Origin: an uncultured Bacteroides sp.
GTDB lineage: Bacteria > Bacteroidota > Bacteroidia > Bacteroidales > Bacteroidaceae
Direction of reading: 5' to 3'
DNA: 62,184 nt
NCBI GenBank assembly: GCA_905198575.1
Contig: CAJKDC010000004.1
Span: 1 to 62,184, forward strand
Shown here: positions 8,510 through 17,504 of the stretch, in pieces
Numbering within the stretch: position 1 is the stretch's first letter
Layout: every line of letters starts with the position of its first letter
Program-made: the position numbers and the translations under genes
Notes under the pieces: generated by a model
The model's input: the letters and a program-made list of their open reading frames with translations, nothing else
Told to the model about the DNA's origin: nothing
Databases searched by the model: none

Positions 8510-8803
8510 ATGAATACAACTATAGAAAATGCACCTGCCCCTCTTCCCACTGTTATTACACTGGAAGATATCAGAAAAAAGAAAGGTGAGAAAAAGGAAG
8601 AAATCGAAAAATCCCGGGAACGAATGATGAAAATCACACAAGACCTGTTTGTTCCCGTAAAACCCCAGAACGGGTTTGATGGCATCATGCAAAACATCAA
8701 TGCAGGAATCGCTGCTTACGATGGCCTGATGACAGGCATCAAGATATTCAAACGGATACGCACATTTTTTGCTTTTACTAAAAAAAGAAAGAGTTTTAAA
8801 TAA
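8510..8803 (+). CDS. Conserved small protein of the YtxH/holin-X cluster
   Basis: 97 residues with no signal peptide. A Pro-rich start (NAPAPLPT) is followed by a highly charged helix (EDIRKKKGEKKEEIEKSRERM) and a second half that may be amphipathic (GIMQNINAGIAAYDGLMTGIKIF), with a basic tail (KKRKSFK). No enzyme motif was seen and I do not recognise a characterised family. It begins 12 bp after the membrane protein and ends 6 bp before the S41 protease, so it is probably co-transcribed with both. It may be a cytoplasmic or peripheral partner of the membrane protein. Confidence 0.75.
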   Translation: MNTTIENAPAPLPTVITLEDIRKKKGEKKEEIEKSRERMMKITQDLFVPVKPQNGFDGIMQNINAGIAAYDGLMTGIKIFKRIRTFFAFTKKRKSFK

Positions 8804-8809
8804 CACAAT

Positions 8810-11800
8810 ATGAGAAAAAGAATTGCAGGACTGGCAATGCTTGCATTGTCAGCAACAGTTTATGCCCAAGAGCATCCGTTATGGATGCGTTATAGCACAA
8901 TTTCACCCGACGGTACCACCATCGCCTTCACTTATAAAGGAGATATCTATACCGTTCCGGCTGCCGGTGGAAAAGCAACTCAAATTACTACCAATGCAGC
9001 GCATGACACGCATCCGATATGGAGTCCAGACAGTAAGAAACTGGCTTTTGCTTCCAACCGCATGGGAAGCATGGACATTTACATAGTCGACAAAGAAGGT
9101 GGTACTCCCACAAGACTTACCACACACTCGGGTTCCGAAACCCCAATTGCATTCAAGGATAAAGACCACGTGTTGTTCTCGGCCAACGTCATGCCTCAAA
9201 AAGACAACATGCTGTTCCCCAGCTCACTTTTCCCACAAATATACGAAGTTAACATTGCCGGCGGACGGGCTACCTTATTTTCCGACCTGCCCATGGAGGA
9301 CATCTGTTTCAGCAAGGATGGTAAAAAGTTTGTTTACCACGACAAGAAAGGATACGAGGACCCCTGGCGCAAGCACCATCGTTCTTCAATCACCCGCGAT
9401 ATCTGGCTGAGCAATACCGATGGCGAAAGAACTTATAAAAAGCAGACAGACTTCGCCGGCGAAGACAGAAACCCGATTTGGAGTGCAGACGGTAACTCGT
9501 TCTACTACCTGAGCGAAGAAAACGGCAGCTTCAACGTATTCAAGAAAGACCTTACGGGCCAGCAGAAGACGCAGCTTACACACTACACCAAGCATCCGGT
9601 CCGCTTTCTTTCCATGGCAGAAAACAATACGCTTTGCTATGGATATGACGGCGAAATCTATACGCTGAAAGAAGGAGAAAAGCCACAAAAGGTCAACATC
9701 GAAATCATTACAGATAAAAGCGAACGTGACATCATAAACGAAATTAAAAGTAGTGGAGCTACAGAAATAGCGCTTTCTCCCGAAGGTAAAGAAGTGGCAT
9801 TTATTCTGCGAGGTGATATCTATGTGACTTCTGTAGAATACGAAACTACCAAACAGATAACCAATACTCCGGAACAGGAAAGAAGCATCGATTTTGCTCC
9901 CGACGGAAAAGCACTGGTATATGCTTCCGAACGCGACGGACTTTGGCAAATTTATCAGGCTAAGCCGGCTGACGAGAAAGACAAGCTCTTTACATATGCC
10001 AATGAAATCAAAGAAGAAAGACTAACCACATCGCAGGCTACCTCTTTCCAGCCCCAATACAGTCCGGACGGAAAAGAAGTCGCCTTCCTCGAAAACCGGA
10101 CTACCTTACGAGTACTGAATCTTGCATCCAGAAAAGTACGGACAGTTATGGACGGACAATACGAATATTCTTATTCGGATGGAGACCAATGGTTCCAATG
10201 GAGCCCGGACAGCAAGTGGCTGCTAAGCGGATACATCGGCATAGGTGGATGGAACAATAATGATGTGGCCCTTGTCAATGCTTCCGGAAACGGAGAAATA
10301 CATAACCTCACAGAAAGCGGCTACACCGACAGCAATGCCAAATGGGTACTGGACGGAAAAGCCATGATTTGGGAAAGCGACCGTGCCGGATACCGCAGCC
10401 ACGGCAGCTGGGGAGCTGAAAGTGATATTTACATCATGTTCTTCGACCTGGATGCTTATGAGCAATTCTGCATGAGCAAAGAAGAGCTGGCCTTGAAGGA
10501 GGAAAAGGAAGAAGAAGCCAAAGAGGACGACAAGAAAGAAGATAAGAAAGATAAAAAAGAGAAAGACGATAAAAAGCAGGATAAGAAAAAAGAAGTAAAA
10601 CCGCTGGTCTTTGATCTGGAAAACAGCAAGGACCGTGTCATTCGTCTTACTGTAAACTCTTCTTTCCTGGGCGACTCATACCTGACTCCTAAAGGTGACA
10701 AACTTTACTACCAGTCACGTTTCGAAGGAGGCTATGACTTATGGGAACACGACCTGAAAGAAGACAAGAGCAAAATTATCTCTAAAGAAATCGGTGGTGG
10801 CGCTTTCCAGGCTGACGAAAAAGGAGAAAACCTGTTTTTGTGCAGTGGCGGAAGCATTAAAAAGATTAAGATAGCCGACGGAAAAGTTACGCCTGTAGCG
10901 TTCGAAGCTCTGTTCAACCATCGCCCTTATCAGGAGCGTGAGTATATTTTCGACCATATCTGGAGACAGGTGGCCGACAAGTTCTACGTAAAAGACCTGC
11001 ACGGTGTAGACTGGGAAGGATACAAAGAAACCTACAAACGCTATTTGCCTTACATCAACAACAATTTCGACTTCCAGGAAATGCTGAGCGAAATGTTGGG
11101 TGAACTGAATGCTTCGCACACCGGAGCCCGTTACTATGCACCGGGAGCAACATTGAGCACTGCTTCACTGGGATTGTTCTACGACGCTTCCTATCAGGGA
11201 AAAGGTCTGAAAGTGAGTGAAGTACTTGCCAAAGGTCCGTTTGCCATCCGCAAGACAGACGTGACTGCCGGATGTATCATCGAAAAAATTGACGGCACAG
11301 CGATAACAGAAAATATGGACTACTTCCCGTTACTAGCCGGAAAAGCCGGAAAACCGGTGTTGGTGTCTGTATATAATCCGCAGACCGGCAAACGCTTTGA
11401 TACGAAAGTCAAAGCCATCAGCAGTGGTGAAGAAAGCGAACTGCTGTACAAACGATGGGTAGAACGCAACCGCAAGATTGTAGAGAAACTATCCGATGGC
11501 AAAGTGGGATATGTGCATGTAAAAGGTATGGACAGCGAAAGTTTCCGGACCGTTTACAGTGAATTGCTGGGACGAAACCGCAATAAAGAAGCTGTGATTG
11601 TAGATACACGCCACAACGGAGGCGGATGGCTGCACGATGACCTTGCGACCCTGCTCAGCGGAAAAGAATACCAGCGCTTTGTTCCACGTGGCCAGTATAT
11701 CGGCAGCGACCCGTTCAACAAGTGGTGCAAACCGTCATGCGTACTGATTTGCGAAGACAACTACAGTAATGCACACGGATTCCCCTGGGTTTACAAAGAA

Positions 11801-12055
11801 CTGAATATCGGTAAGCTTATCGGTGCTCCCGTGCCGGGTACCATGACTGCTGTTTGGTGGGAAAGACAAATAGACCCGTCCATCGTTTTCGGTATTCCTC
11901 AGGTGGGATGCATGAACATGCGCGAAGAATATGCCGAGAATATGCAGCTGAATCCGGATATTGAAGTATACAACGAACCTTCCAAAGTCCTTAAGGGAGA
12001 AGACGAACAACTGGAAGTAGCCGTTAAGGAAATGCTGAAGACTATCGGGAAATAA
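8810..12055 (+). CDS. Tricorn-like S41 peptidase, exported
   Basis: 1081 residues with a signal peptide (ALSATVYAQ). The N-terminal half holds WD40-like/PD40 propeller repeats (SPDG.TIAF, WSPDSKKLAFAS, YSPDGKEVAFL). A very charged Lys/Glu/Asp linker spans about 559-600, then a second beta region, then the tail-specific protease part: S769-H770 in ASHTGA (equivalent to the tricorn Ser-His pair), a PDZ-like segment (about 795-880) and the S41 core with S986 in NYSNAHGF as likely nucleophile, then the C-terminal YAENMQLNPDIEVY. Family knowledge: tricorn-type proteases cut unfolded proteins or peptides into short peptides; here it would act in the periplasm. Full length, no damage seen. It follows the 97-aa gene by 6 bp. 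Confidence 0.93.
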   Translation: MRKRIAGLAMLALSATVYAQEHPLWMRYSTISPDGTTIAFTYKGDIYTVPAAGGKATQITTNAAHDTHPIWSPDSKKLAFASNRMGSMDIYIVDKEGGTPTRLTTHSGSETPIAFKDKDHVLFSANVMPQKDNMLFPSSLFPQIYEVNIAGGRATLFSDLPMEDICFSKDGKKFVYHDKKGYEDPWRKHHRSSITRDIWLSNTDGERTYKKQTDFAGEDRNPIWSADGNSFYYLSEENGSFNVFKKDLTGQQKTQLTHYTKHPVRFLSMAENNTLCYGYDGEIYTLKEGEKPQKVNIEIITDKSERDIINEIKSSGATEIALSPEGKEVAFILRGDIYVTSVEYETTKQITNTPEQERSIDFAPDGKALVYASERDGLWQIYQAKPADEKDKLFTYANEIKEERLTTSQATSFQPQYSPDGKEVAFLENRTTLRVLNLASRKVRTVMDGQYEYSYSDGDQWFQWSPDSKWLLSGYIGIGGWNNNDVALVNASGNGEIHNLTESGYTDSNAKWVLDGKAMIWESDRAGYRSHGSWGAESDIYIMFFDLDAYEQFCMSKEELALKEEKEEEAKEDDKKEDKKDKKEKDDKKQDKKKEVKPLVFDLENSKDRVIRLTVNSSFLGDSYLTPKGDKLYYQSRFEGGYDLWEHDLKEDKSKIISKEIGGGAFQADEKGENLFLCSGGSIKKIKIADGKVTPVAFEALFNHRPYQEREYIFDHIWRQVADKFYVKDLHGVDWEGYKETYKRYLPYINNNFDFQEMLSEMLGELNASHTGARYYAPGATLSTASLGLFYDASYQGKGLKVSEVLAKGPFAIRKTDVTAGCIIEKIDGTAITENMDYFPLLAGKAGKPVLVSVYNPQTGKRFDTKVKAISSGEESELLYKRWVERNRKIVEKLSDGKVGYVHVKGMDSESFRTVYSELLGRNRNKEAVIVDTRHNGGGWLHDDLATLLSGKEYQRFVPRGQYIGSDPFNKWCKPSCVLICEDNYSNAHGFPWVYKELNIGKLIGAPVPGTMTAVWWERQIDPSIVFGIPQVGCMNMREEYAENMQLNPDIEVYNEPSKVLKGEDEQLEVAVKEMLKTIGK

Positions 12056-12076
12056 TAGTATCCACGATACAAAAAG

Positions 12077-12126
12077 AAAAATCCTCTTTGCCTGCAACAC
12101 AACAGGACAAAGAGGATTTTTTTATT
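12077..12126. terminator. Bidirectional terminator between convergent genes
   Basis: Perfect 13-bp arms AAAATCCTCTTTG (12078-12090) and CAAAGAGGATTTT (12108-12120), with an inner CCTG/CAGG. A-rich on the left and T-rich on the right, so it serves both the S41 protease and the EEP gene. Confidence 0.9.
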
Positions 12127-13147
12127 AAGGCTCATAAATCAGCAGGTCCATCCATACCGGCAAATGGTCGCTATAGCCACCGTTATATTTCCATCCTTTA
12201 TAAGTCCGGAAAGGCGACAATCCGCCATAACGGTCGTCTTCCTCCATAAGAAAAGGAAAGTCTGCAACCTTCACCTGCTCATATGACGTTTTTACACCTT
12301 TCTGCGTTTCATCCAGCAACGTGCCGGAAACTATAAAGTGATCCAAGAATCCCCAGTCGCCTTTAAAACGATAAGTACCTCCCTCACGTCCTACCATCAA
12401 ATCATACAGTTGCGCAGGCTCTACAGTTCCCTCTGGCTTTACTGCGTTCAGGACTTCTGCTATCGAGCGGTTGTCGGGATAATCGTTAAAATCTCCCATT
12501 ATAACAATGTGGGCATTTTGCCTTGCTGCCATCACCGAATCAACGGTCTGTTTCAGAACCGATGCAGTCAGCAACCGGTAAGGTTCACTTTTTTGCTCGC
12601 CACCACTTCTGGATGGCATGTGGCAGACAAACACGTCGAGCGTATCTTGCGAAAGCACTTTCCCGGTGACATGCAGAATATCGCGCGTAGCACGCATCCC
12701 GTCTATTTTTTCATGTGGTATCCGAATGGTCTGTACACCCAGTTTTTTAAATGTGGACGGCTGATACAGCAAAGCCACATCTACCCCTCGGGCATCCGGC
12801 GACGCTGTCATCACATACCGGTAACCGGCTTCTTTCAATAACGAACGCCGAGTCAAATCCTTCATACAGCGGTCGCTTTCCACTTCGCATAATCCCACCA
12901 AATCGGGAACATGCTCGTGTCCGGCAGCTACGATAACTTTCGACAGACGGTTCAGTTTTTCCCAATAACGCGCTGTAGTCCATCCGCGGCCACTGCCGGG
13001 AAGAAATTCCTCATCGTTCTTCAACGAGTCGTCTGCACAGTCAAACAAGTTTTCGACGTTGTACTCCATCACCCGAAAAACGGACTGAGAAAAAGCAGGT
13101 AGGACCGTGCAAAACAATCCTACCATGAAAATTAATGTTTTACGCAT
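12125..13147 (-). CDS. Secreted endonuclease/exonuclease/phosphatase-family protein
   Basis: 340 residues with a signal peptide (LFCTVLPAFSQ, cleavage near 20). The EEP metal-dependent phosphodiesterase fold is shown by its motifs in order: EYNVENLFD (metal-binding N30 region), LCEVES (catalytic metal ligand E88), VFVCHMPSR (catalytic His), IMGDFNDYP (Asp/Asn pair) and SDHLPVW (D327, H328) at the end. Substrate unknown: nucleic acid, phosphoinositide-like or sphingomyelin-like lipids are all handled by this superfamily. It starts 9 bp after the stop of pepD, so the two may be co-transcribed. Confidence 0.9.
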   Translation of the reverse strand: MRKTLIFMVGLFCTVLPAFSQSVFRVMEYNVENLFDCADDSLKNDEEFLPGSGRGWTTARYWEKLNRLSKVIVAAGHEHVPDLVGLCEVESDRCMKDLTRRSLLKEAGYRYVMTASPDARGVDVALLYQPSTFKKLGVQTIRIPHEKIDGMRATRDILHVTGKVLSQDTLDVFVCHMPSRSGGEQKSEPYRLLTASVLKQTVDSVMAARQNAHIVIMGDFNDYPDNRSIAEVLNAVKPEGTVEPAQLYDLMVGREGGTYRFKGDWGFLDHFIVSGTLLDETQKGVKTSYEQVKVADFPFLMEEDDRYGGLSPFRTYKGWKYNGGYSDHLPVWMDLLIYEP

Positions 13148-13156
13148 CAGCCATAC

Positions 13157-14611
13157 TTATTTTACAGGTACCGAAGCCAGCACATCAAGCAGATGACGCC
13201 AGAACTTGTCGACCGATGGAATATGCATACGTTCATCGGGCGAATGAACCCCTCGCAAAGTCGGACCAAACGAAACCATGTCTAATGACGGATATTTTTC
13301 GAGGAACAAGCCACACTCCAATCCGGCATGGATAGCTTTCACTTTAGGTTCCACTCCAAACAGTTTCTGATAACTTGCCACCGTAACAGCCAGAATTTCG
13401 GAATGCGGATTTGGTTTCCAGCCCGGATAGCCGTCGCCAATTGTCACGGTTGCTCCTCCCAGCTCGAATGCGGCACGCACCATAGCCGACATATCTTTAC
13501 GAGACGAAAGAATAGAGCTGCGCTGACTGGTTACGACCACCAGCTTTCCGTCTTTCTGCTTGACAGATGCCAGGTTGGAAGAAGTCTCTACCAGTCCCGG
13601 TATATCCTGACTCATCGCATAAACACCGTTATGAACTGCATAAATCGATTTCAGGAACTTCACGGCTGCTTCTTTCTCCATCACTTCTGCCTGAACAGGT
13701 TCCGATTCCAACTCCATAGTGAAGTTAGGTTCCGTCACGCTATACTCACCTTCCACATCAGCAATAAATACATTCAAGTCTACACGCACCGATTCTTTAT
13801 ATTTCATAGGCACAGCACATACGGCAGCTGCCTCACGTGGAATGGCATTATGCAGGTTTCCACCCGATATTTCACAGATACGCAAGTCGTATTTCTCGTT
13901 CAACTCGGTCAGGTAACGGTTCAGGATTTTATTGGCATTGGCACGTCCCTTATTGATGTCATCTCCCGAATGGCCTCCGGTAAGTCCTTTCACCTTTACA
14001 CTGAAATAAAAATAATCCTGAGGAGCAGCTTCCATCGGACAAGGGAACTCCGCTACGGTACCGGCACCACCCGCACAACCGATAAACAGTTCTCCTTCAT
14101 CTTCCGAGTCCAGGTTAATCAAAATATCACCGCTCATAAAACCTTCCTTCAACGCAAACGCACCGGTCAGACCTGTTTCTTCGTCTACTGTAAACAGACA
14201 TTCTATCGGACCGTGCTCGATGGTATCATCGGCCAGAACAGCTAGCTCGGCAGCCATTCCGATACCGTTATCGGCACCCAATGTCGTACCTTTCGCTTTC
14301 AGCCATTCACCGTCTACGTAAGTCTGAATCGGGTCGGTCTCAAAATTGTGAACAGTCTCATTGTTTTTCTCGCACACCATATCCATGTGCGACTGCAACA
14401 CCACTTTCTTCAGGTTTTCTTTTCCTGCCGAAGCCGGTTTCTCAATCAGGATATTGCCTGCCTCATCTTCCTTGAAAGGCAGGTTATGCTTCTGAGCAAA
14501 AGCAATTAAATACGCTCTTATTTTTTCTTCCTTCTTCGACGGACGAGGAACTTGGCATATTTCACCGAAATAATGAAAGACCAATTCTGGTTTTAGTACT
14601 GTTTTTTCCAT
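13157..14611 (-). CDS. pepD: Aminoacyl-histidine dipeptidase (M20C, PepD)
   Basis: 484-residue cytosolic di-zinc dipeptidase of family M20C that cuts Xaa-His and other dipeptides. Metal and catalytic motifs are intact: SHMDMV (H75, D77), LGADNGIG (D114), DEETGLTG (E144-E145), NLDSEDEGE and the C-terminal HAGLECGLF. A dimerisation (lid) domain is inserted between about 200 and 390. No signal peptide. It is followed by the EEP gene after 9 bp. The small membrane-protein gene upstream is divergent. Confidence 0.95.
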   Translation of the reverse strand: MEKTVLKPELVFHYFGEICQVPRPSKKEEKIRAYLIAFAQKHNLPFKEDEAGNILIEKPASAGKENLKKVVLQSHMDMVCEKNNETVHNFETDPIQTYVDGEWLKAKGTTLGADNGIGMAAELAVLADDTIEHGPIECLFTVDEETGLTGAFALKEGFMSGDILINLDSEDEGELFIGCAGGAGTVAEFPCPMEAAPQDYFYFSVKVKGLTGGHSGDDINKGRANANKILNRYLTELNEKYDLRICEISGGNLHNAIPREAAAVCAVPMKYKESVRVDLNVFIADVEGEYSVTEPNFTMELESEPVQAEVMEKEAAVKFLKSIYAVHNGVYAMSQDIPGLVETSSNLASVKQKDGKLVVVTSQRSSILSSRKDMSAMVRAAFELGGATVTIGDGYPGWKPNPHSEILAVTVASYQKLFGVEPKVKAIHAGLECGLFLEKYPSLDMVSFGPTLRGVHSPDERMHIPSVDKFWRHLLDVLASVPVK

Positions 14612-14735
14612 ACTAGTTTCTGTTATATAGATTATAAAATTACAATTTAGTCAATAATTGTTAAATAAAAGAGTTTATAACGATAACTTGCTCTTTTTTC
14701 AAAGTAAAAAAGGCATAGTATGCGTACAAATAATA

Positions 14736-14743
14736 TATCTTTG
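14736..14743 (+). promoter_or_regulatory. -7 element of the 76-aa membrane protein gene
   Basis: TATCTTTG matches TAnnTTTG, 19 nt before the ATG at 14763. Confidence 0.55.
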
Positions 14744-14762
14744 CACCACAAATTTAATAGAA

Positions 14763-14993
14763 ATGCTGAAGACAATACTGATAACATTGTTAATAGTTGC
14801 AATCTGTATAGCACTATTATCTGTAAAAATCCTATTCAAGAAAAACGGCAGGTTTCCTAATACCCACGTTAGCGGCAACAAAGCGTTGCGTAAAAAAGGA
14901 ATAGGCTGCGTACAGTCGCAAGACCGCGAGGCGCAGAAAATAAACCCTCACTCTATTTCGGAGCGGGTAAAATCAACCGATGCAGATGAATAA
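14763..14993 (+). CDS. Small single-TM membrane protein
   Basis: 76 residues. The start at 14763 is fixed by the promoter element at 14736-14743; an in-frame start at 14658 lies upstream of it. One N-terminal membrane helix (ILITLLIVAICIALLSVKILF) is followed by a basic cytoplasmic tail with two Cys-free halves around GCVQ. I recognise no characterised function. The gene ends 19 bp before the OmpH-like lipoprotein gene, which has no promoter of its own, so the two are likely an operon. Confidence 0.7.
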   Translation: MLKTILITLLIVAICIALLSVKILFKKNGRFPNTHVSGNKALRKKGIGCVQSQDREAQKINPHSISERVKSTDADE

Positions 14994-15012
14994 ATAAAAA
15001 CTGATAAATACA

Positions 15013-15624
15013 ATGAAAAGAAGAAACTTTATCCTCAAGGGTTTTTTAGCACTTGCTGTTATCATGATGTTTGCTCAATGCAACAATCCTCAAACTAATA
15101 CAGCAACCAACTCGGCAGCAGCTCCAGCCGCAGCAGGATCGTCTAACATGAAAATTGCTTATGTTGAAATCGACTCCCTGCTTACCAAATACCGTTTCTG
15201 GAACGACCTGAACGAGATTATGATACAGAAAGAGGAAAACATCCGTACTACCCTCAACGAAAAAGCTAAAAAACTGGAAGCTGAAATGAAAGAGTTCCAG
15301 CGTAAATATGAAAACAATGGTTTTGTGAGTGCAGAACGTGCTCAGCAGGAAAATCAGCGTATCATCAAGCAGCAGCAGGATTTGCAGGAACTGCAGCAGA
15401 AGTTAACTGCAGAACTGCAGGCAGAAAACCAGAAAAACAGCTTGCAGTTGCGCGACTCAATCAATTCTTTCCTGAAAATGTATAACCAGACTAAAGGTTA
15501 CGACTTGATTATCAGCAACACCGGTTTCGACAACTTGCTGTACGGTAATCCAGCTTATAACATTACACAGGAAATCGTAGACGGACTGAATGCCCGTTAC
15601 ACTCCAAGTTCTGAAAAGAAATAA
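15013..15624 (+). CDS. OmpH/Skp-family lipoprotein
   Basis: 203 residues. The signal peptide ends in FAQC (lipobox, C23), followed by a short Asn/Ala-rich linker and an OmpH/Skp body: IAYVEIDSLLTKY, a long coiled coil rich in Glu, Lys and Gln (about 75-150), and a return segment with GYDLIISN. Skp proteins are periplasmic holdases for outer-membrane proteins; the lipid anchor is a variation seen in Bacteroidetes. It is encoded after the 76-aa membrane protein and is followed by a strong terminator. Confidence 0.88.
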   Translation: MKRRNFILKGFLALAVIMMFAQCNNPQTNTATNSAAAPAAAGSSNMKIAYVEIDSLLTKYRFWNDLNEIMIQKEENIRTTLNEKAKKLEAEMKEFQRKYENNGFVSAERAQQENQRIIKQQQDLQELQQKLTAELQAENQKNSLQLRDSINSFLKMYNQTKGYDLIISNTGFDNLLYGNPAYNITQEIVDGLNARYTPSSEKK

Positions 15625-15644
15625 TCCAGATTTACAGAGAATAT

Positions 15645-15680
15645 AAAAGCATGTGAAAACAATTTTCACATGCTTTTTTT
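15645..15680 (+). terminator. Terminator of the OmpH-like gene
   Basis: 15-bp perfect arms (15645-15659 and 15663-15677) around a 3-nt loop, continuing into TTTTTTT. The symmetric A/T ends may let it work for the convergent gene as well. Confidence 0.9.
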
Positions 15681-15695
15681 AGCTGATTCACTCTC

Positions 15696-16103
15696 TCAAC
15701 TTCCCCGATAAGTAGAATATCCGAAAGGAGAAAGTGTTATCGGCACATGATAGTGTTTATCATCTTTTATCTCAAACACCACTTCTATAAAAGGATAAAA
15801 CGTATCCTGCTGTTGTTTCTCAAAATAAGGTGCTACATGATACGTAAGCTTGTATATTCCTTCATTGCTTCCTTTTGACTTATCCAGAAAGTCCTTCACC
15901 CGTCCATCCTTGTCGGTACGTTTCTCGTCTATAACTTTCCAGTCATCTCCTACTTTCTTCGACAATGAAATTACCACATCGGATGCCGGCTTACCTATAT
16001 TAATGTCCAGTATATGACTAGACAACTGATATACAGTTTCTTGCGAAAATGCTGTGAACGAGAAAAATAAGCTCACTCCTAATAAAAATAAAAATCGCTT
16101 CAT
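15696..16103 (-). CDS. Exported transthyretin-like / 5-hydroxyisourate hydrolase protein
   Basis: 135 residues with a signal peptide (GVSLFFSFTAFSQ, cleavage near 20) and one HIUase/transthyretin-like domain. The active-site features of hydrolases are kept: H30 in LSSHILD, R68 in DKDGRV, H119 in YHVP, and the diagnostic C-terminal YRGS. Hydroxyisourate hydrolases open 5-hydroxyisourate in urate breakdown. No uricase or OHCU decarboxylase gene is nearby, and the signal peptide puts the enzyme in the periplasm, so the true substrate is uncertain. Convergent with the OmpH-like gene. Confidence 0.85.
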   Translation of the reverse strand: MKRFLFLLGVSLFFSFTAFSQETVYQLSSHILDINIGKPASDVVISLSKKVGDDWKVIDEKRTDKDGRVKDFLDKSKGSNEGIYKLTYHVAPYFEKQQQDTFYPFIEVVFEIKDDKHYHVPITLSPFGYSTYRGS

Positions 16104-16619
16104 AACACAAGTATTAAAATAAGAGTTAATTAATAATGATTACAATTCTGAACTGTATAAAGATATAGACAGAATCAGTAGCAAAACAAATCGTTTAATT
16201 ATATTTATGCATTTTTTCTTCAAAACGGTATCTGAATAACATTCATTAGAATCTGGACATGGTAAATACGTAACCATACGGTCTGTCCTTATCTCACTTA
16301 TGAGAAAGTCACGGCACTTTTATGGCAAAGTCTTGTCTGAAAAATGCCACAGATTCACCATTGCAATGATGAACTCAAGATATAGGCATATTTCTTACCT
16401 GTTATAAATTGATATATCCTTCCCAACTCTTACCGATTTCCAATTGAACAGCAATAAGAACAAGAAAAGAGCGAATCATATCTAAAATAAATAATTTCCA
16501 ATAGAAAATAATAAAAAACGTTTAAAATCAGGACAGAAGCATTGAATAATTTGTATAAGCAAGTTATTTGTTATAATTTCAAACTCGGAATCATTTATTA
16601 ATCAAAAAAGAAAAGCCAG
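16104..16619. other. Long non-coding gap before thioredoxin
   Basis: 516 bp without a convincing gene on either strand. It is AT-rich and holds a few short inverted repeats around 16257-16365 (ATGGT/ACCAT, GGACA/TGTCC, TCTCA/TGAGA, TGGCA/TGCCA). No TAnnTTTG element close to either flanking ATG was found. It probably contains the upstream regions of both divergent genes; a decayed gene or small RNA cannot be excluded. Confidence 0.4.
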
Positions 16620-17060
16620 ATGAAAAAATTTTTATTTATTGCACTTCTCGTTAGTCTGACTACTACCTTGTTTGCTCAGAAAGCTGCTACAGAAGGAACT
16701 GTTATCCAGATGGACAATAACATGTTTATCGAAAAGATTTTCGATTATAAAAGCAATGCAGAAGAATGGAAATTCAAAGGAAACAAACCTGCCATCATTG
16801 ACTTTTATGCCACTTGGTGCGGTCCTTGCAGACGCGTGGCTCCTATCTTGCAAGAGCTGGCAAAAGAATATAAAGGAAAAGTAACTATTTATAAAGTAGA
16901 TACAGACAAAGAGCGCGAACTGGCCCAAAACATGGGCATCCAGTCACTCCCTACGATTTTATTCATCCCAGCCGAAGGCAAGCCTCAGGCTATGGTAGGT
17001 GCAGCCGACAAAGAAACATTTAAAAAAGCGATTGAAGACTATTTACTCAAAACCAAATAA
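16620..17060 (+). CDS. Periplasmic thioredoxin
   Basis: 146 residues. A signal peptide (LLVSLTTTLFAQ, cleavage near 20) is followed by a thioredoxin fold with active site WCGPC (C67, C70) and cis-Pro at P111 (SLPTILF). The CGPC motif is that of reducing thioredoxins, but the export signal places the protein in the periplasm, where Bacteroides homologues may keep envelope thiols reduced or pass electrons. No partner gene is adjacent. A bidirectional terminator follows. Confidence 0.92.
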   Translation: MKKFLFIALLVSLTTTLFAQKAATEGTVIQMDNNMFIEKIFDYKSNAEEWKFKGNKPAIIDFYATWCGPCRRVAPILQELAKEYKGKVTIYKVDTDKERELAQNMGIQSLPTILFIPAEGKPQAMVGAADKETFKKAIEDYLLKTK

Positions 17061-17074
17061 ATACAACCCATAAT

Positions 17075-17112
17075 AAAGAAGGCCTTGCATATAAAAACGC
17101 AAGGCCTTCTTT
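17075..17112. terminator. Bidirectional terminator
   Basis: 14-bp perfect arms AAAGAAGGCCTTGC (17075-17088) and GCAAGGCCTTCTTT (17099-17112) between the convergent thioredoxin and wHTH genes. Confidence 0.85.
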
Positions 17113-17140
17113 ATAACATACTGATATAAGGAGAGTAACT

Positions 17141-17368
17141 CTACCCTATGTAGTAATTCAATTCAATATATAGCAACTCTTCTTTTCCTACAGTAGTTGA
17201 CTCAAACTGAATTTTTCCTTCACAAGCCAACCAACCTATAGCCGAATTAAGTTCTCTGTCACGCAGTTTGGTAGCATCTTTTATTTCCCGATACTCCCAC
17301 TTCCGGTTTTCTCCCTGAAGCAAGTTCTTAATTAAACCTGCACTTTCTTCGATTGTCTGTACGTTCAT
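17141..17368 (-). CDS. Small winged helix-turn-helix protein
   Basis: 75 residues forming a single winged-helix domain of the PF10771 (DUF2582) type: helix 1 AGLIKNLLQ, helices 2-3 EIKDATKLRDRELNSAIGWLACEGKI, and a C-terminal wing with IQFE. Such proteins are short, often autonomous DNA-binding or RNA-polymerase-associated factors in Bacteroidetes; the target is unknown. No operon partner: the neighbours are convergent or separated by 136 bp. Confidence 0.8.
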   Translation of the reverse strand: MNVQTIEESAGLIKNLLQGENRKWEYREIKDATKLRDRELNSAIGWLACEGKIQFESTTVGKEELLYIELNYYIG

Positions 17369-17504
17369 AGTGCAATAAAATATAAGGTTAATAATGAAAA
17401 GTAAACAATTCTTCTCAGAATACTTTCTTATAAATATAAGAATAAATATTTATATAACCATCAATTTCTTATTATTTTACACAAATTAAACTACAGACTG
17501 AAAG

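Noticed and set aside
13328..14245. Open frame of 305 codons on the plus strand
   Set aside because: Antisense to pepD, which has intact catalytic motifs.
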